Assembly: GCA_021613535.1 (NCBI GenBank)
Contig: CP075494.1
Location: 12,152,001-12,216,000 of the forward strand
Direction: 5' to 3'
Origin: Adineta vaga
Lineage: Eukaryota; Rotifera
DNA: 64,000 bases
Below are positions 1 to 14,555 of this stretch, in pieces (the first letter of the stretch is position 1; the number at the start of each line of letters is the position of its first letter). The notes below the pieces were generated by a model, which saw only the letters and a program-made list of their open reading frames with translations, searched no databases and was not told where the DNA came from. A program made the translations under genes and the position numbers.

Positions 1-375
1 GATGTAAACTATTGTTAGTTAAACTTACGTTATCCATATTGGGAAAAGAACTCAAAAAAAACAATAGAACAAATAATATCGAGAAATATTTCAAAATACA
101 ACTTTTCAGACAGATGATGTTGAAGGTTGTCTTCATTATACTACTCTAATGTTATCTATTTTTTCTTTTTGCAGACATTTCAACTTGAAAATATTGAATT
201 ACACCCATACAGCTGAGTTCTTCTGTCCTTCATAATCATCACTATTCTTCTTCTTCTTCTTCTTTTCGAATAAATATCTTGTAAATGGAAGTTTTTATTG
301 AAGAAATGAATTGATATACAAGAAGAAAAAAAACATTCGAATTATATTCTAATCTTAAAGATTGCGATTATCTTA
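1..375. other. Intergenic, 3' of hexosaminidase
   Basis: AT-rich, with a short TTC-type repeat near 244-264. I see no coding exon here. It lies downstream of the minus-strand hexosaminidase gene and should include its 3' UTR. Confidence 0.4.
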
Positions 376-2874
376 TTAACCATATAGATGTCCGATGAAC
401 AATAATAATATTAAATAAATATTATTATTCATTAGTTTCATTGAAGATGATGATAAACTTGCTAAAATTTTTCCTGATGACGGTGATGGTGATATTGTTG
501 TTGAAATCCATGCTGGATTTTCATAATTAAATGCTGGATGATTAATCATCGATTTTGACATACCTGATTCATAATTACCACAATGACCATTTAAGATCGG
601 TTGAGCAGGTATTCCTCGTCTAAACAAATAGAAATTATATCAACTGATCAACTCGAATACAAACCGTAATAAACGACATCGATGAACATCCTGTGTAGAA
701 AAAAGATTCAATGAGAAATGAAGATATGAATTTATTTAAAAGTTTTACCAATCGAAACTGAGCATCTTCTGAATTATTGACACTTGCTGAACTCCATAAT
801 CGTTCAGCGACTGCAGATGCTTTTGGCCAAAATCGTGATAATAAATTTGTTCCATCAACAAATTCACCCCAAAGACAAGCTTCTCCGCCAAGAATACGTT
901 CTTTTGCTTCTTTTGATCCTACAAAAGATTCCTTATCATACTAATTCTCCTTTCAAATCTCCTACCTGAAAATTGTCGCAATGGTTCTACTTCATAATAT
1001 TTAAAAAATTCCAAATTCATCACTGATGCATCTGTATTATATTTTCCATAATTGATATAATTCAAATACCAAGGACTAGATAATATAACATTATAACCTT
1101 CATTGGCTGCTCTATTTAAATATGATGCCCATGAATCAAATTCAATATTATCACTTGAATCTTTCCAAACTTGAATAATTGTATCTGGTGGTAACTGAAT
1201 GAATCATCAATAAGAATTTACAAGAAAAATAAAATGAATGTTATACTTCAACTTTTTCATCCCAAACATCTTGCCAAACAATAGGTTTTACACTAATATT
1301 TCTTGTAATATCAAGAATACGATCAGCATAATATTTATGAAGACTTTTGGTACTTAAAATATTATTATCAACCATCCATTGACGAATATTTGGATTGGAA
1401 AGCCTTGAGAAGAAGATGTTTAAACAATCTTTGAAAAGAAAATAACTTAACTTACCAACACTTATCGTAAACTTCATCCATACCTTATGAAAGTAAAAAC
1501 AAACATTCTTTTCTTATTTATTGAACACGAAATTTCTTTCTTTTTCTTTCTTTTTTGTTTGACATACCAAGATGAATGTAATTCGAAGGAAATCGTTCTT
1601 TGACTTCTCGAAGAAGAGCATCCATTGTTGAATAAACTCGTGGCTCACTTGGATTGAAGATTTCCATTTGACCTTGAATTGAATATATTGCTTGATATGG
1701 TTTACCATGTGTCCAACAGACAGTAATCAATTCAGGCATTGATTTACTCCATGAGAATGTATGACCAGGTGTATCAATCTAATGTATCGAAGAGAAAATA
1801 TTCAAAAGAAAAGTTCACTTATGATTTTACTTCAGGAATGACACGAATACCACGTAATCGAGCATGTTCAATAACGTCAGCAACATCCGCTGGAGTATAG
1901 ACATGATCAGGAGAAAAGGCACCCTAAAATAATGAAAATATTTGAAGAAAGAAGAATAGTCTTACTCTTACCACTCGTGAAAGATTTGGAAATGTTTTAC
2001 TTTCAAATGAAAATGATTGATCATCAACCAAATGCCAATGAAAGACATTGAGTTTATTATATGACATTGTATCCTAATCAAATCTTGCGTAAATTAATGA
2101 TACAAAATAAAACAGAAAAATTACCAAATTCTTTTTAATAATCGAAACTGGTATGAAATGTCGTGCTGAATCAAGCATTACACCACGATGACGAAATCGA
2201 GGACTATCCGTAATATTGACAGAACTATTTATCACTACCTGAATAGATCAAAGATAGAGTCGAATCGTTAAGATGATAAAACTAAACATACATAGTTTTG
2301 TTCGTTAATATAGATTAATTGTGAGAATGTTTCTAAACCATGTAATAAACCCCAAACTGATTCCGCTTCGACTAGTGCAGTCTGTTGTTGAATTGTCAAA
2401 TTATCTATTGAAATGTATATAAGAATTTTATTGAAAGACATTTAAACAACTTACAAGCTTCATTTGAAGTAAGTTCAATATATTTCTCACATTGACTATT
2501 ATTTTTAACATTTAATGTTAAACTTTGCAAAATATTCTTAGTATCTGATGGTGGTTGATGCATATCAAGTGCTGGTGGAAAGAATAATGGCTTATATCGT
2601 TCAATTGCTTTAGAAATAATATCACAAGTATCAAGATTTGAATTGATTTGAAGATTATTCGGACGAATGTACAATAAATCATCGGTAACTTCAATCTTTT
2701 GTGGATGTGGCCATATGGCATTTGGTGATGATGGTTTTCCCTTGAAATTCATTTTCATGCATTTTATTCATTTGAATCAATGGATCAACTTACTCTTAAT
2801 GGATATTTGACTTCAATATAAGTAATTTCACAATGAACATGAAGAAAACATATGATGAAAAGAAGATACTTCAT
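376..2874 (-). CDS. HEXB: Beta-N-acetylhexosaminidase (GH20)
   Basis: Removes terminal GlcNAc/GalNAc from glycans; in animals the family is lysosomal or cell-surface. The start at 2874 opens a signal peptide ([15 protein letters not shown]). Exon 1 (2794-2874) joins exon 2 (from 2740) in frame, giving the GH20b domain with the family's [15 protein letters not shown] stretch. The catalytic barrel follows: [17 protein letters not shown], then [13 protein letters not shown], then the Asp-Glu pair in [12 protein letters not shown] (1470-1490 and about 1570-1580), [12 protein letters not shown], and near the end RRGIPAQP. The Asp-Glu catalytic pair is intact, but the residue before it is Met where the family normally has Gly. 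The protein ends in a Ser-rich stretch and a hydrophobic tail ([10 protein letters not shown]), which human HEXA/HEXB lack; this could be a GPI signal or membrane anchor. About ten exons with short introns. HEXA versus HEXB orthology cannot be decided from the sequence. Confidence 0.93.
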
Positions 2875-3496
2875 CCTGTTAAATGTATAGAGAAGAAAAG
2901 ACGAAACAATTGTTCGAACTGATCAAATCACTAGGCTTATTGTCCGTTGTTTCGTTTTCTATTTAAACAAGTTCGTTCGATGATCGTTGAATAAATATGA
3001 TCAAGTTTACATCATCATTATCAATAGAAGAAGAAATTTATAGATGAAGAAAGGGTTTTCCGGTTTATTTTGTCTCTTCAAACACAGACACACACACACG
3101 TACACATACATACATACATATATATGTTTGATCTACCTTACTGAATAGTTGATGATGATAATAATACGCATATACTAGCATAGGACACAACAACAAATAA
3201 AAAAAAGACATTTTTCTTTTCGTCTAAGTTTCTTTATCTCTGAACTGAAGATGAATCCTTGATTTTGCCTTTATAAATCAGAACACGCTATGTTTTTTCG
3301 CGTCTTAATAACAACAACAGTAATAATAATAACCAACGAAACAGAAGAAAAAGAAAAAACCGAGAGTTAACAAAATGAGTTGAGATAATCGAACTGCGCA
3401 TGACAGGAGAAAAAAAACGAAATGAGAGAACATAAAAAGACGATCTATGTGTGTGTATATATGTCAATGTGTTTGCTTGTTTATTTTATTTTTTTT
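2875..3496. other. Intergenic between hexosaminidase and PABP
   Basis: Holds the upstream region of the hexosaminidase gene and the 3' end of the PABP gene, both on the minus strand. A CA-type repeat lies near 3083-3105, followed by TACATA repeats to about 3125. No coding exon seen. Confidence 0.5.
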
Positions 3497-5876
<2,380 letters not shown>

Positions 5877-5915
5877 AGTTTTTGTTATTTAGCGCTGTTG
5901 TTGGGTTTTTCAACG

Positions 5916-6070
5916 TTTTTTTTTTAAATATATATGTTTTTTAAAGGGTTTAAAGAGTAGATAGGGTAGTTAACGTATTTTCTGCTTTTGAAAGAGATTT
6001 TACGTTTTTTTTGGCTCACACAAAGGTGAAATTTCAGAAAAGTTTTATCGATTTTTTTGTGCTTTTTTTT
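5916..6070 (-). promoter_or_regulatory. Oligo-A-rich leader upstream of PABP
   Basis: Read on the minus strand, the region just upstream of the PABP start codon carries A runs of about 10 (5916-5925), 6 (5937-5942), 8 (6005-6012), 7 (6052-6058) and 8 (6063-6070). In vertebrates and yeast the PABP mRNA leader is A-rich, and PABP binds it to repress its own translation. The tracts are seen; the same role here is inference. The transcription start is unknown. Confidence 0.5.
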
Positions 6071-6199
6071 GTACCAACAAGAGACTGCGCACGCGCACAC
6101 ACACGACTACACACACACTAGTAAAGTGACGAAAGAGAAAATCTGATTAACGTGGGTGGATAGGGTAGTGACGATGTGCGATGTAGGAAGGTTGATAAG

Positions 6200-8085
6200 A
6201 CAGATTTTTCTGAAGGTTATTTTTGAATAGCTTCAAATTTGGTCTATATATGGAAATTATAATTAAATTTATTAAGAATAATTTTTTGAGTACGAAAGAA
6301 AAAGAATGTTTGTACTTTTTTTGAACATTTTATTTTATTTCGATTGGTTTTCGTTTATTAACCAATGAGAAAACGACATAGTGATTCATTCCTTTCACAA
6401 TACTTATACTTACATTACTTTATTCATTCTATTTCAACAAACTAGGATAGGATAGGATATGAAGATGATGATGAAATGAGAGAAAATTTTCTTTGTATTT
6501 GTACTTAAAAGATGGAAATAATAAATATTTAATTATTTTTGAAATGACGTCATCGAAAGGACTTCCCTCCAATAAAAGTAAATCAGTTGTCTTGATCACT
6601 CTCTTGAACAAAAATGGTTTTACTAATACATTCGTTTTGTTTCTAAAGAATTGGATTGAATATAGAAATATTCATATGATTCATCATTGAACGTATTTCT
6701 TTTTGTATTCGCAGCAAAAGTTAATTCTTTCGAGTTGAAAATAAAAAGAACATCCCATTCTGAACTAAAGTTCAATTGTACTCATTATTGTAATTTCTTC
6801 AGTATGTTCTATCTCTCGAACATTTTGATAAGCTTGAGTTATAATTAATAAATCATTTAATAGAAAATACATCGAATGGAACTGCGACATTTTGAATGTT
6901 TCTGTTAGACTAATCTACTCTGTCAATCAGTCATTACCGAAAAGTCCATAATAGATGCGTACAGTCTATTGCTATTGAGAACATCAGATTTCATTACCGT
7001 CATTTGTTATGCAGTGATTGACACGAAACGTTGTCTTATATTTCGAGTCTGATATTCTCAACAATCGATACGATTTCAAAGGACATCTATCGGAAGATCT
7101 TCTATGTTACAAACTAACGTCGGTGAAGCATGGACTGTGGATTCAATGTTTAAATCACACATATGACAACAACAAGAATTTGCAATCCAATCTTTGTTTC
7201 ATGAAATCTAAATATCGTTCGTTGTTGATACAATTAGAATGGTAACGTGACTATTAGTGTGTACTCGAACGAAGGTTATTATCTGAAATTTGATTTTCCA
7301 TTATTTTACCTTGATAAATCGTTGATATCAAGGACAGCAATGCAACAAAACAGAATTATTTTTACTGATCTGTAAACTTGCGATGAATATAATTATTCCA
7401 ATTCACAAACTATTCAAATGAAGACCCAACGATGCCATTTGAAACCGATCTCAAAATTGAAACCTTTCAAACGATTACCAGCCGGTTTTTTTATTTTCTA
7501 GAAAATGCAGACAGTACAATTGAGTTTTTTAGAATTACGCTTGTTGAATGCAAGACATATCATTTATTAAACTTTCTTTGCAGTTGAAAAAAACTCGATA
7601 GTGAAGAAAGAAAAATAAAGATTTCATGGTCTCATTTCAGATTTGACAATAAACGAAAAGAAAAACACGAACTCTATGGGAGAACAGGTAGGAAGAAACG
7701 AAAAATAACATCACTGCTGAGTGTTCTTCTGTTGCTATTAACAAATATTTTATTGGTCTTTATTTTCTTATCAAACAAATTCAATTTCATCGCTATTAAA
7801 CTTGCATTATCTAAGCATGGATGAATATGTTTTTTAACAAGATGTTGACGGCACTACTATAGATCATTACTTGCTTAATACTCCGCTCTAGATACACAAT
7901 TATACTATCAACACTTCTCACATTAATCACCAAACACACTCAATAAAAACACTTTCTCTTATTCTTTAAACAATGCGACGTGTAAGTATTGAGAATAATA
8001 AACTTTCTCGACTAACAAATTCAATTAATTCTGACGTAAAGATACTTGTTACTGGATATATATAATCATTGTATTATATTTAAAG
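6200..8085. other. Intergenic, no gene recognised
   Basis: AT-rich sequence between the PABP and transporter genes, whose 5' ends face each other. Short open frames occur on both strands, for example 6429-6690 and 7018-7245, but none resembles a known family or joins at good splice sites. A possible short first exon of the transporter lies at 7973-7981: ATG CGA CGT followed by GTAAGT. Confidence 0.4.
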
Positions 8086-9369
8086 ATGTCAAGAAAAGAT
8101 CCACGTGTATGGATAAGCTTAATTGCACTTGTTCTACAAAATACAAGCCTCGTTCTTGTTTTACGTTATTCACGAACTGTTAAAACAGAAAAATACCTAT
8201 CATCAACAGCTATTGTTACTGCAGAAGCTATCAAAGGACTCCTGTCGGTCTTACTTGTTTGGTGGGAAAATGGTATTTGACACTTGAAATTTCTTTGAAA
8301 GTGATATCAATCATGATTTATTTACATAGGTTGTTCAATCAATCGTTTTTTTCGTGTAGTACATGACGAAATATATTCTAAACCTTATGAAACATCGAAA
8401 TTAGCTATACCAAGTGGAATCTATGCTGTTCAAAATAATCTTTTATTTATTGCATTATCTTATCTCAATGCAGCAACATATCAAGTAACTTATCAATTAA
8501 AAATTCTTACAACTGCTATATTCTCAGTGTATATGGTTGGAAAAAAATTAGAACAACATCAATGGTTTTCGTTAGTAATGCTTGCTATTGGTGTTGCACT
8601 TGTTACAGTAAGATAAGTTGTGAAAATAAAACATTGTGAGAAAACCAACTTCGTTTGTCACTTTCTAGTGGCCAACATCCGATGAAACGACAAAACGTTC
8701 AATAAATCAAAATCAAGTTACTTGGTTTCAACAATCAATGGGTTTCAGTGCAGTATTATTATCCGCAGTTACATCCGGTTTCAGTGGAGTTTATTTCGAA
8801 AAACTTCTTAAAACGAGTTCATCATCAGTATGGGTGAAAAACATTCAATTAGGTTAACAACACATGAAAATCATATTCTCTGTTGTATAATAAACATTCC
8901 TTTCATTTTATAGCTATTTTTGGTGTCACTTTTGGATTAATCATTGTCTTTTGTATGGATGGCAGAGCCGTAATCGATAAAGGATTTTTTCAAGGATACT
9001 CGAACGTTGTTTGGGTAGTGATTTTTCTTCAAGTATGTCAAATAGATGAATATTTAATTATGATGAATTGTGATATGTTTATCTAGGCATTTGGTGGACT
9101 AATCATCGCAAATGTTATTAAATACGCCGATAATATTATCAAAGGTTTTGCTACCTCGTTATCGATTGTTTTTTCCTGCATAATTTCTTATTTCTTCCTA
9201 CACGATTTCACGCCAACATCGTAAGTTTTGGCATAATTGAAACTTAGTTCAATCATTTTAATCTAGATTTTTCTACATGGGAACAATGTGTGTATTGACA
9301 GCAACATTTCTCTATGGATGGGAAAAGTCAAAACCAACACTAGCAATTCCCGACCAAGCACATATCTAA
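8086..9369 (+). CDS. SLC35A3: UDP-sugar Golgi transporter (SLC35A family)
   Basis: A nucleotide-sugar antiporter of the Golgi membrane, importing UDP-GlcNAc or UDP-galactose in exchange for UMP. It has six or more exons with short introns, and its hydrophobic segments fit the usual ten-TM fold. Family landmarks are [31 protein letters not shown] and, near the end, [20 protein letters not shown]. The C-terminal part (HDFTPTS, then TATFLYG) is closer to the A3 (UDP-GlcNAc) type than to A2. It ends with a stop at 9367-9369. The start is uncertain: ATG at 8086 gives MSRKDPRVW, but a 9-base exon at 7973-7981 would join in frame and add three residues. Substrate cannot be proven from the sequence. 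Confidence 0.92.
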
Positions 9370-10411
9370 ATTTTCGTGTGATACAAATCAAGAATCATTA
9401 GTGATATCCCCAATTTTAACCATCCTTTTTGCTTCAATCGATGACGCATATCTGGGACTTGCTTTTCTATTAGCAAAAGTTGAAATCTATTTATTCCTAG
9501 TCGATGTTTTTTTTCTCGTTTTCTTCATTGAAAAAAAAGGACGTTTATTTATTCTATGTATTCATGCCGAACTAATTTTTTCTCTTTTATTTTCATACAC
9601 ACAATATATACAATCTTGTATAAACTTTTTTGTTCCATGTTTGATCAATTTATGAAACAAAACGCTATCGATCTTTTCTTGTCATAATATAAGCATGAAG
9701 ATTAATGTAATAGATCAGTTTCTTCATATCGATTCGTATAAATCAAACGATTTCGTGCGTGACCAAATGCGCAATGCACGTTTAGGATGTTTTAGTGCGA
9801 ATCCAGAGGGTGTCGACAAATTTAACTTTACCTGTGTATCCTTTTCTCTGGTGCGGCATAAGTAGTAACTTTCAAGATTATTCGCTTGAGTCGTTATGAA
9901 GCAGTTTCTACATAAATGTTCTGTGTATATATTGAAAAGAATATTCGTTTCGATGGTCAACGATAAGTATCAACACTACAATTCTGTCTGATATCACGAT
10001 TACTATGAATTTATATAAACAAATCAATGAAGAAAATAAACTACAGTAGAGAATAATATATGATTATAAATATACACCAACAACCTTCTCATCATTATCA
10101 TCTTGTCAAAAGACGAAGAAAAATACGAAATAATCACATGCGTATGAATCGCTGACGTACATAGGCATATGAAATATGATTTGTGATTGATTACCTATAT
10201 TGTTCGGTAAAATTTTATAATTATTATCAGTAGTTTTTATTGAGTATAGGTATTTGTTTCGTTTCTTTACATTGCATTTTATACAACGAAAGTAGAAATA
10301 CCAATATGAAAAGATGGCGTTTTAGTTGGAGAAAGAATCTTGTCAAAAGCACTACGCGCTACGATACGCTGTACATCCTGTTGGTATTAAAAACGAGATT
10401 TGCTTTTCTGA
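9370..10411. other. Intergenic, 3' UTR and spacer
   Basis: Downstream of the transporter and upstream of Jun. Open frames at 9401-9655, 9724-9960 and 10240-10434 look like chance: no family resemblance and low-complexity, hydrophobic composition. A TGACGT half-site (CRE-like) sits at 10153-10158. Confidence 0.4.
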
Positions 10412-10493
10412 CCAATGAAATTTTTCTTGTTTGACTCAGCAAATAAATACAACTGAGTCAACGAAAACTGTGAGTCATCAATATATATATATG
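10412..10493 (+). promoter_or_regulatory. Jun promoter with three AP-1 sites
   Basis: Three perfect AP-1 elements of the TGASTCA type lie at 10432-10438 (TGACTCA, continuing GCA as in Maf/ARE sites), 10454-10460 (TGAGTCA) and 10471-10477 (TGAGTCA). A CCAAT box precedes them at 10412-10416, and a TATA-like run (ATATATATATAT) follows at about 10481-10492. The Jun start codon is about 210 bases further on. Human JUN is known to be controlled by Jun dimers at TRE-like sites in its own promoter; here the same logic is inferred from position and sequence. Confidence 0.65.
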
Positions 10494-10702
10494 CGTTTAC
10501 ACCGAGCACCTACTCATTTTATTCACCTACGCTTTCTCTTTTTTCTTCCTTTATTAATATAATCAGTCGATCAAAACGACTACTTGTACATTTACCTACC
10601 TACAGATATAAAAACACACGTTTTTTCATATTTGAAGTGAAATCAAAATATAGTATTTTATCTTTGATTTCTTTTATTTGATCGAAGATTTTCTATTTCC
10701 CA

Positions 10703-11607
10703 ATGACTGACAATAGTACCAAATATGAAAATGACTCAAATTTAACATATCAAAGATATCCAGGAACAATGCATCCAATGATGACAAACATGTCCGTTGT
10801 TCCTCAAATATCAACACGACCTACAAGTTTAACGATCAATAATCAACACTTAAATAATACAATGTTATTTACTCCAAATCAACAGGATAAATTCTCTCTA
10901 TCAACACCGGAGTTAATCAATGCTTTAGCGACACCATCGTTCAATAATGGACAACCTTCGCCAGGTTTGTATTTTTTCAAATTAACTGCTAAATGATAAG
11001 AATCTTCTATTATTTATTTTTAGGCACGAAAGTATTTGATGAAATGTTTAATATGCCTATGAATAATATCAATCAACAATATTCTTCTGTTCAACCATCG
11101 ATGCATCCTGTTCATCCTAATATGCATCCATTTGTATCTAATGCTGTTCATCAAAAACCAGAATCTATTCCAACACATCGTATGAATCGAACGAATTCTC
11201 AAATATCATCATCACGTCATCGTTCAATTTCATCATCAATGAATGAAAATGATTCATCGAATTCAACAGCTCCATCGAGTCCAACAGGATCATATACATA
11301 TAGTAATCATATTAAAGATGAATTACAACATGTTCCATCAATGAAAACGGGTCATTCAGGCGAACCAAATGACGCAGTAAAAAAAGAGCGTAAACGTGAA
11401 CGAAATCGCCAAGCTGCACAAAAATGTCGTACAAGAAAACTTACGCGTATTGCTGAATTACAAAAACGTGTAAATGATCTACAAGGCAAAAATAAAGATC
11501 TAACAGGTATTGCTGAAAGTCTCAAAACTGATATAAATAAATTAGAAAAACAATTACAAGATCATCATACACAAGGATGTACGTTAATAAATGGTGCATT
11601 ACTATAA
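10703..11607 (+). CDS. JUN: Jun-family bZIP transcription factor (AP-1)
   Basis: A nuclear AP-1 subunit that binds TGA(C/G)TCA sites as a dimer. Two exons, 10703-10964 and 11024-11607, join in phase 1 across a 59-base intron (donor GTTTGT) to give 281 residues. Near residue 75 the sequence STPELINAL matches the JNK-phosphorylated SPEL segment of the Jun activation domain, and two more Thr/Ser-Pro sites follow. The C-terminal bZIP has the basic motif ERNRQAAQKCRTRKL (family pattern NxxAAxxCR) and five zipper leucines at exact seven-residue spacing. The tail HTQGCTL matches the Jun ending NSGCQL, which separates it from Fos, ATF and CREB. The middle is Ser/Asn/His-rich. Upstream AP-1 sites suggest autoregulation. 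A possible poly(A) signal lies at 11715. Confidence 0.93.
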
Positions 11608-13233
11608 TTAACAAAAAACAAACAATGTATTACTTTTGCTGTTACCTTATTTTCTAGATACGTAGGAAGTGCTTTTTTTTCCTCTTTTTTTCTTGTTTCG
11701 TAATTCGACATTTTAATAAAACATTAATTTGAACAATTGTATCGAAATATTTATTTTTTTATATCATTGTAAAAATATACGTGACGTTATAATATTAATT
11801 ATCTTTCTTTAAACACATACCGAATCTTATGAAATTTATTGTGAAAGAGATTACAGTAACGATAAGACAGTATGTACTGAATAAAAGGCGAAGATACGAT
11901 AGAAGAACAATAGAAAAATTTGCTTTCGATACTATGCGTTTTGCGCACACTTTTTCGCTAAATCAACACGACATTATCATAATCGTACGGATTTAAGAAC
12001 ACTTATTACAGTCACACATGTTATCATGTCTGAAATAGTTCACAAATGATTAGCAAAATAGATTGAAAATAAGAAGCGAAAGATAAATTCGCACATTTGT
12101 GACAGAATTCCTTTTCTTCCGATATAAAAATTGGCCGAACGAGAGAAAAAAAAGTAAAAACAGTCTATATTTGTACTCGACTCCTCAAAACAAAAACCGT
12201 GATATTTGTACTTAACAATCATTTCGAAAAATTTATTCACTACGATGAATCGTTTCTTGACAAATCCTTCAAGTCCGCATGAACACAATATTTAACCAAG
12301 AAATTATGGAGAGTATAAAATTGTATTTCGCACTTTGCTCTGACATACTAAAAACTTAATCAGGATCATTGTTAATAGATTTCTGTCTCAATCGTTCAAA
12401 CTCTTTCTACGTATTCAATCAAAATAATACTCACGTGACTTGATACTAAAAATAAAACTTGTCCATAACAGTTTCATCAAACGTATTTATATGAATATAG
12501 TTAGATACAGATATCTTCCTTTCTTTGTTACCATAGATTTCTACAGTTTCATAAGCGATAAATAAATTCAAAGATTCAGATTGATTTGATTGCAGACGAT
12601 ATTCATCGTCACACATTTTTCTCAGTTGTCATATAAATGTTTTGAATCAATCAAAAAAGATCATCACACATGATTTCTTTTTCATAGTTCAACTTTATCT
12701 TTCAATCAACTAGGTTATATATATATATATAATCTGTTCGTTTATCTATTCAAATGAACATTTTCTTTAACTCATATCTTGAAACAATTGCTCGAGCAGA
12801 AAATGAATCGCATATGTCTCATTAACCATTCTATCATACAAATCAAAAATTCTTCATTCATACATATGAATGTATAATGAAATAAAATATGGGAAGTGTG
12901 ATCACAAATAAATCATTGAATTATTAATGTAATTCTATACCATTTTTTCCCTACAAGTGATCATATGTATAGACTATTCTCATTTGATTATCAGACTATA
13001 GACGAGAAAAATGCATATTATTCATCTGACGCCTAGATATATGACTTGAAAAAAAAAAACTAACAACCTTGTACTAATAAAACATCAATACCAGTTGTGT
13101 ATTTCTATTATCGACAAGTAAAAAAAAAAGTTTCTTTCTTTTTCCTTCGTTGTTATTATTATTCATATTTGTGAAGACTTGTGTCTTCGATTTCTATATA
13201 TATATATATATATCGTCGAGGAAAACACTTCCA
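11608..13233. other. Jun 3' UTR and intergenic spacer
   Basis: AATAAA at 11715-11720 is a good poly(A) signal for Jun. The rest is AT-rich with short TA repeats (12718-12731, 13196-13212) and A or T runs. No coding exon recognised. Confidence 0.45.
11715..11720 (+). terminator. Poly(A) signal of Jun
   Basis: AATAAA about 108 bases after the Jun stop codon. Confidence 0.55.
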
Positions 13234-13309
13234 ATGTTTTCCTCATTGATTCGTCGGAAAATGAAATATTTTCCATCCTTTCGATTACGTTCACTTGGTT
13301 TAGGTTTTT
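13234..13309 (+). other. Possible alternative first exon of the PDZ gene
   Basis: An ATG at 13234 opens a basic 25-residue stretch (MFSSLIRRKMKYFPSFR and on) that ends at a GTAAGT donor at 13310. The exon is 3n+1 bases long, so it joins the shared second exon at 15183 in the same phase as the first exon at 14556. This would give two N-termini from two promoters. Support is by phase and donor only. Confidence 0.35.
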
Positions 13310-14555
13310 GTAAGTATTATTCAATTGTTTTTATAAACTTAATAGAGCATAGAAGAAAAGGTTCGATTACTTAAAAAGACGCCACTTGAACTGATTCTTC
13401 TTTTCACCAACCTACACCTTTTATTTACATACAAGATTAAATTAATTAGACTAGTAGTGTTGGTCAATAGATTGGTACTTGTTATTCCTAATGCTATGAT
13501 CGAGTATCTAAAGTATGTTATTTGTATGTATATGAATTTAATGAACTAAATTGTACGATCGTCTTTCTTACAATTGAGCAAGCCTGTTTTTAACCCATTT
13601 GAACAATAGATGAAGAAGGGATGGTGGTGGTGGTTAAAAATAACATACTCTTTCTTTTCGTTCTCATTGTCGTATTTCTTTTTTTCAAGAGAGAACAATA
13701 GATCAATAGACGGCACGACAATAGCGTCAGACATTGCCGTCGTCATCTCAGTGATATGTATGTGTCTTTCGTCATCATCTGATTTTATAAGGAATCTAAA
13801 TCGTTGATATTCATTTTGAACATTTTTTTTTCTTCTCCTGATATTAGAGGATCAATAAAACATGAAAAGAATCCGAATGAGCCTTTCTTTCGTAGCTCAA
13901 CACGTTCTATGTATGTGTTTAATCTTTTGTTGATAAACAGATCAATCAATGAAAGGACATCCGTTCAGATTTCTTTCCTATATCGTTTTTGATTGTCTTC
14001 TTCTAATCGAAATTTAGTCATCTAAAGAGAGAAAGAGAGAGAGTATCAGGTAAAAAATCATTGTTTAAGCTACTATAAGATAATGTCTTGACGTTATTCA
14101 TATGTTCAGTGATGCAAAAAAGAACATAAGTTTACTTGTGATTTATCTTCATGTAATATGTTCGACTGCCTTTTTGAAAGAAATCATACAGAGATCAGTC
14201 AGTCGCTTCATTACACATTGACATATATATATGCATATGTCTTGTCTTATTTAAAACGGACGAAAAATTATGATAATCAAACGTTTCTTTTTTGTTAGTT
14301 CTTTCTTTTCTTTTTTTTATCATGACGAGACAGATGCATATAAACGTCATAAAGGAAATTGAACATCTTTCTTTATTTTAATGTACGTCAAAGAGAACGA
14401 AAAGAGACAGTAGTAGGGGTATATTTATATATCTATATTAGTAACTTCTTTTCTTATTGATATTCTTTATCTTCTCCAGATATCGTTTCTTTTTCGTTTT
14501 TTCGTATTTGGATCTTTGTTTATACAAGAAAGAAATCCTATCTACGAAGACATCC
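13310..14555. other. Upstream region or first intron of PDZ gene
   Basis: AT-rich sequence between the two candidate first exons. A short open stretch at about 13851-13911 ends at a GTATGT donor, but its phase does not fit the neighbouring exons. No recognisable gene. Confidence 0.35.

Noticed and set aside
9401-9655. Hydrophobic 84-codon open frame after the transporter
   Set aside because: T-rich 3' UTR sequence produces Phe/Leu-rich frames. No start context or homology.
13851-13911. Possible extra exon of the PDZ gene
   Set aside because: It has an AG before and GTATGT after, but its entry phase does not fit either candidate first exon without creating a stop.
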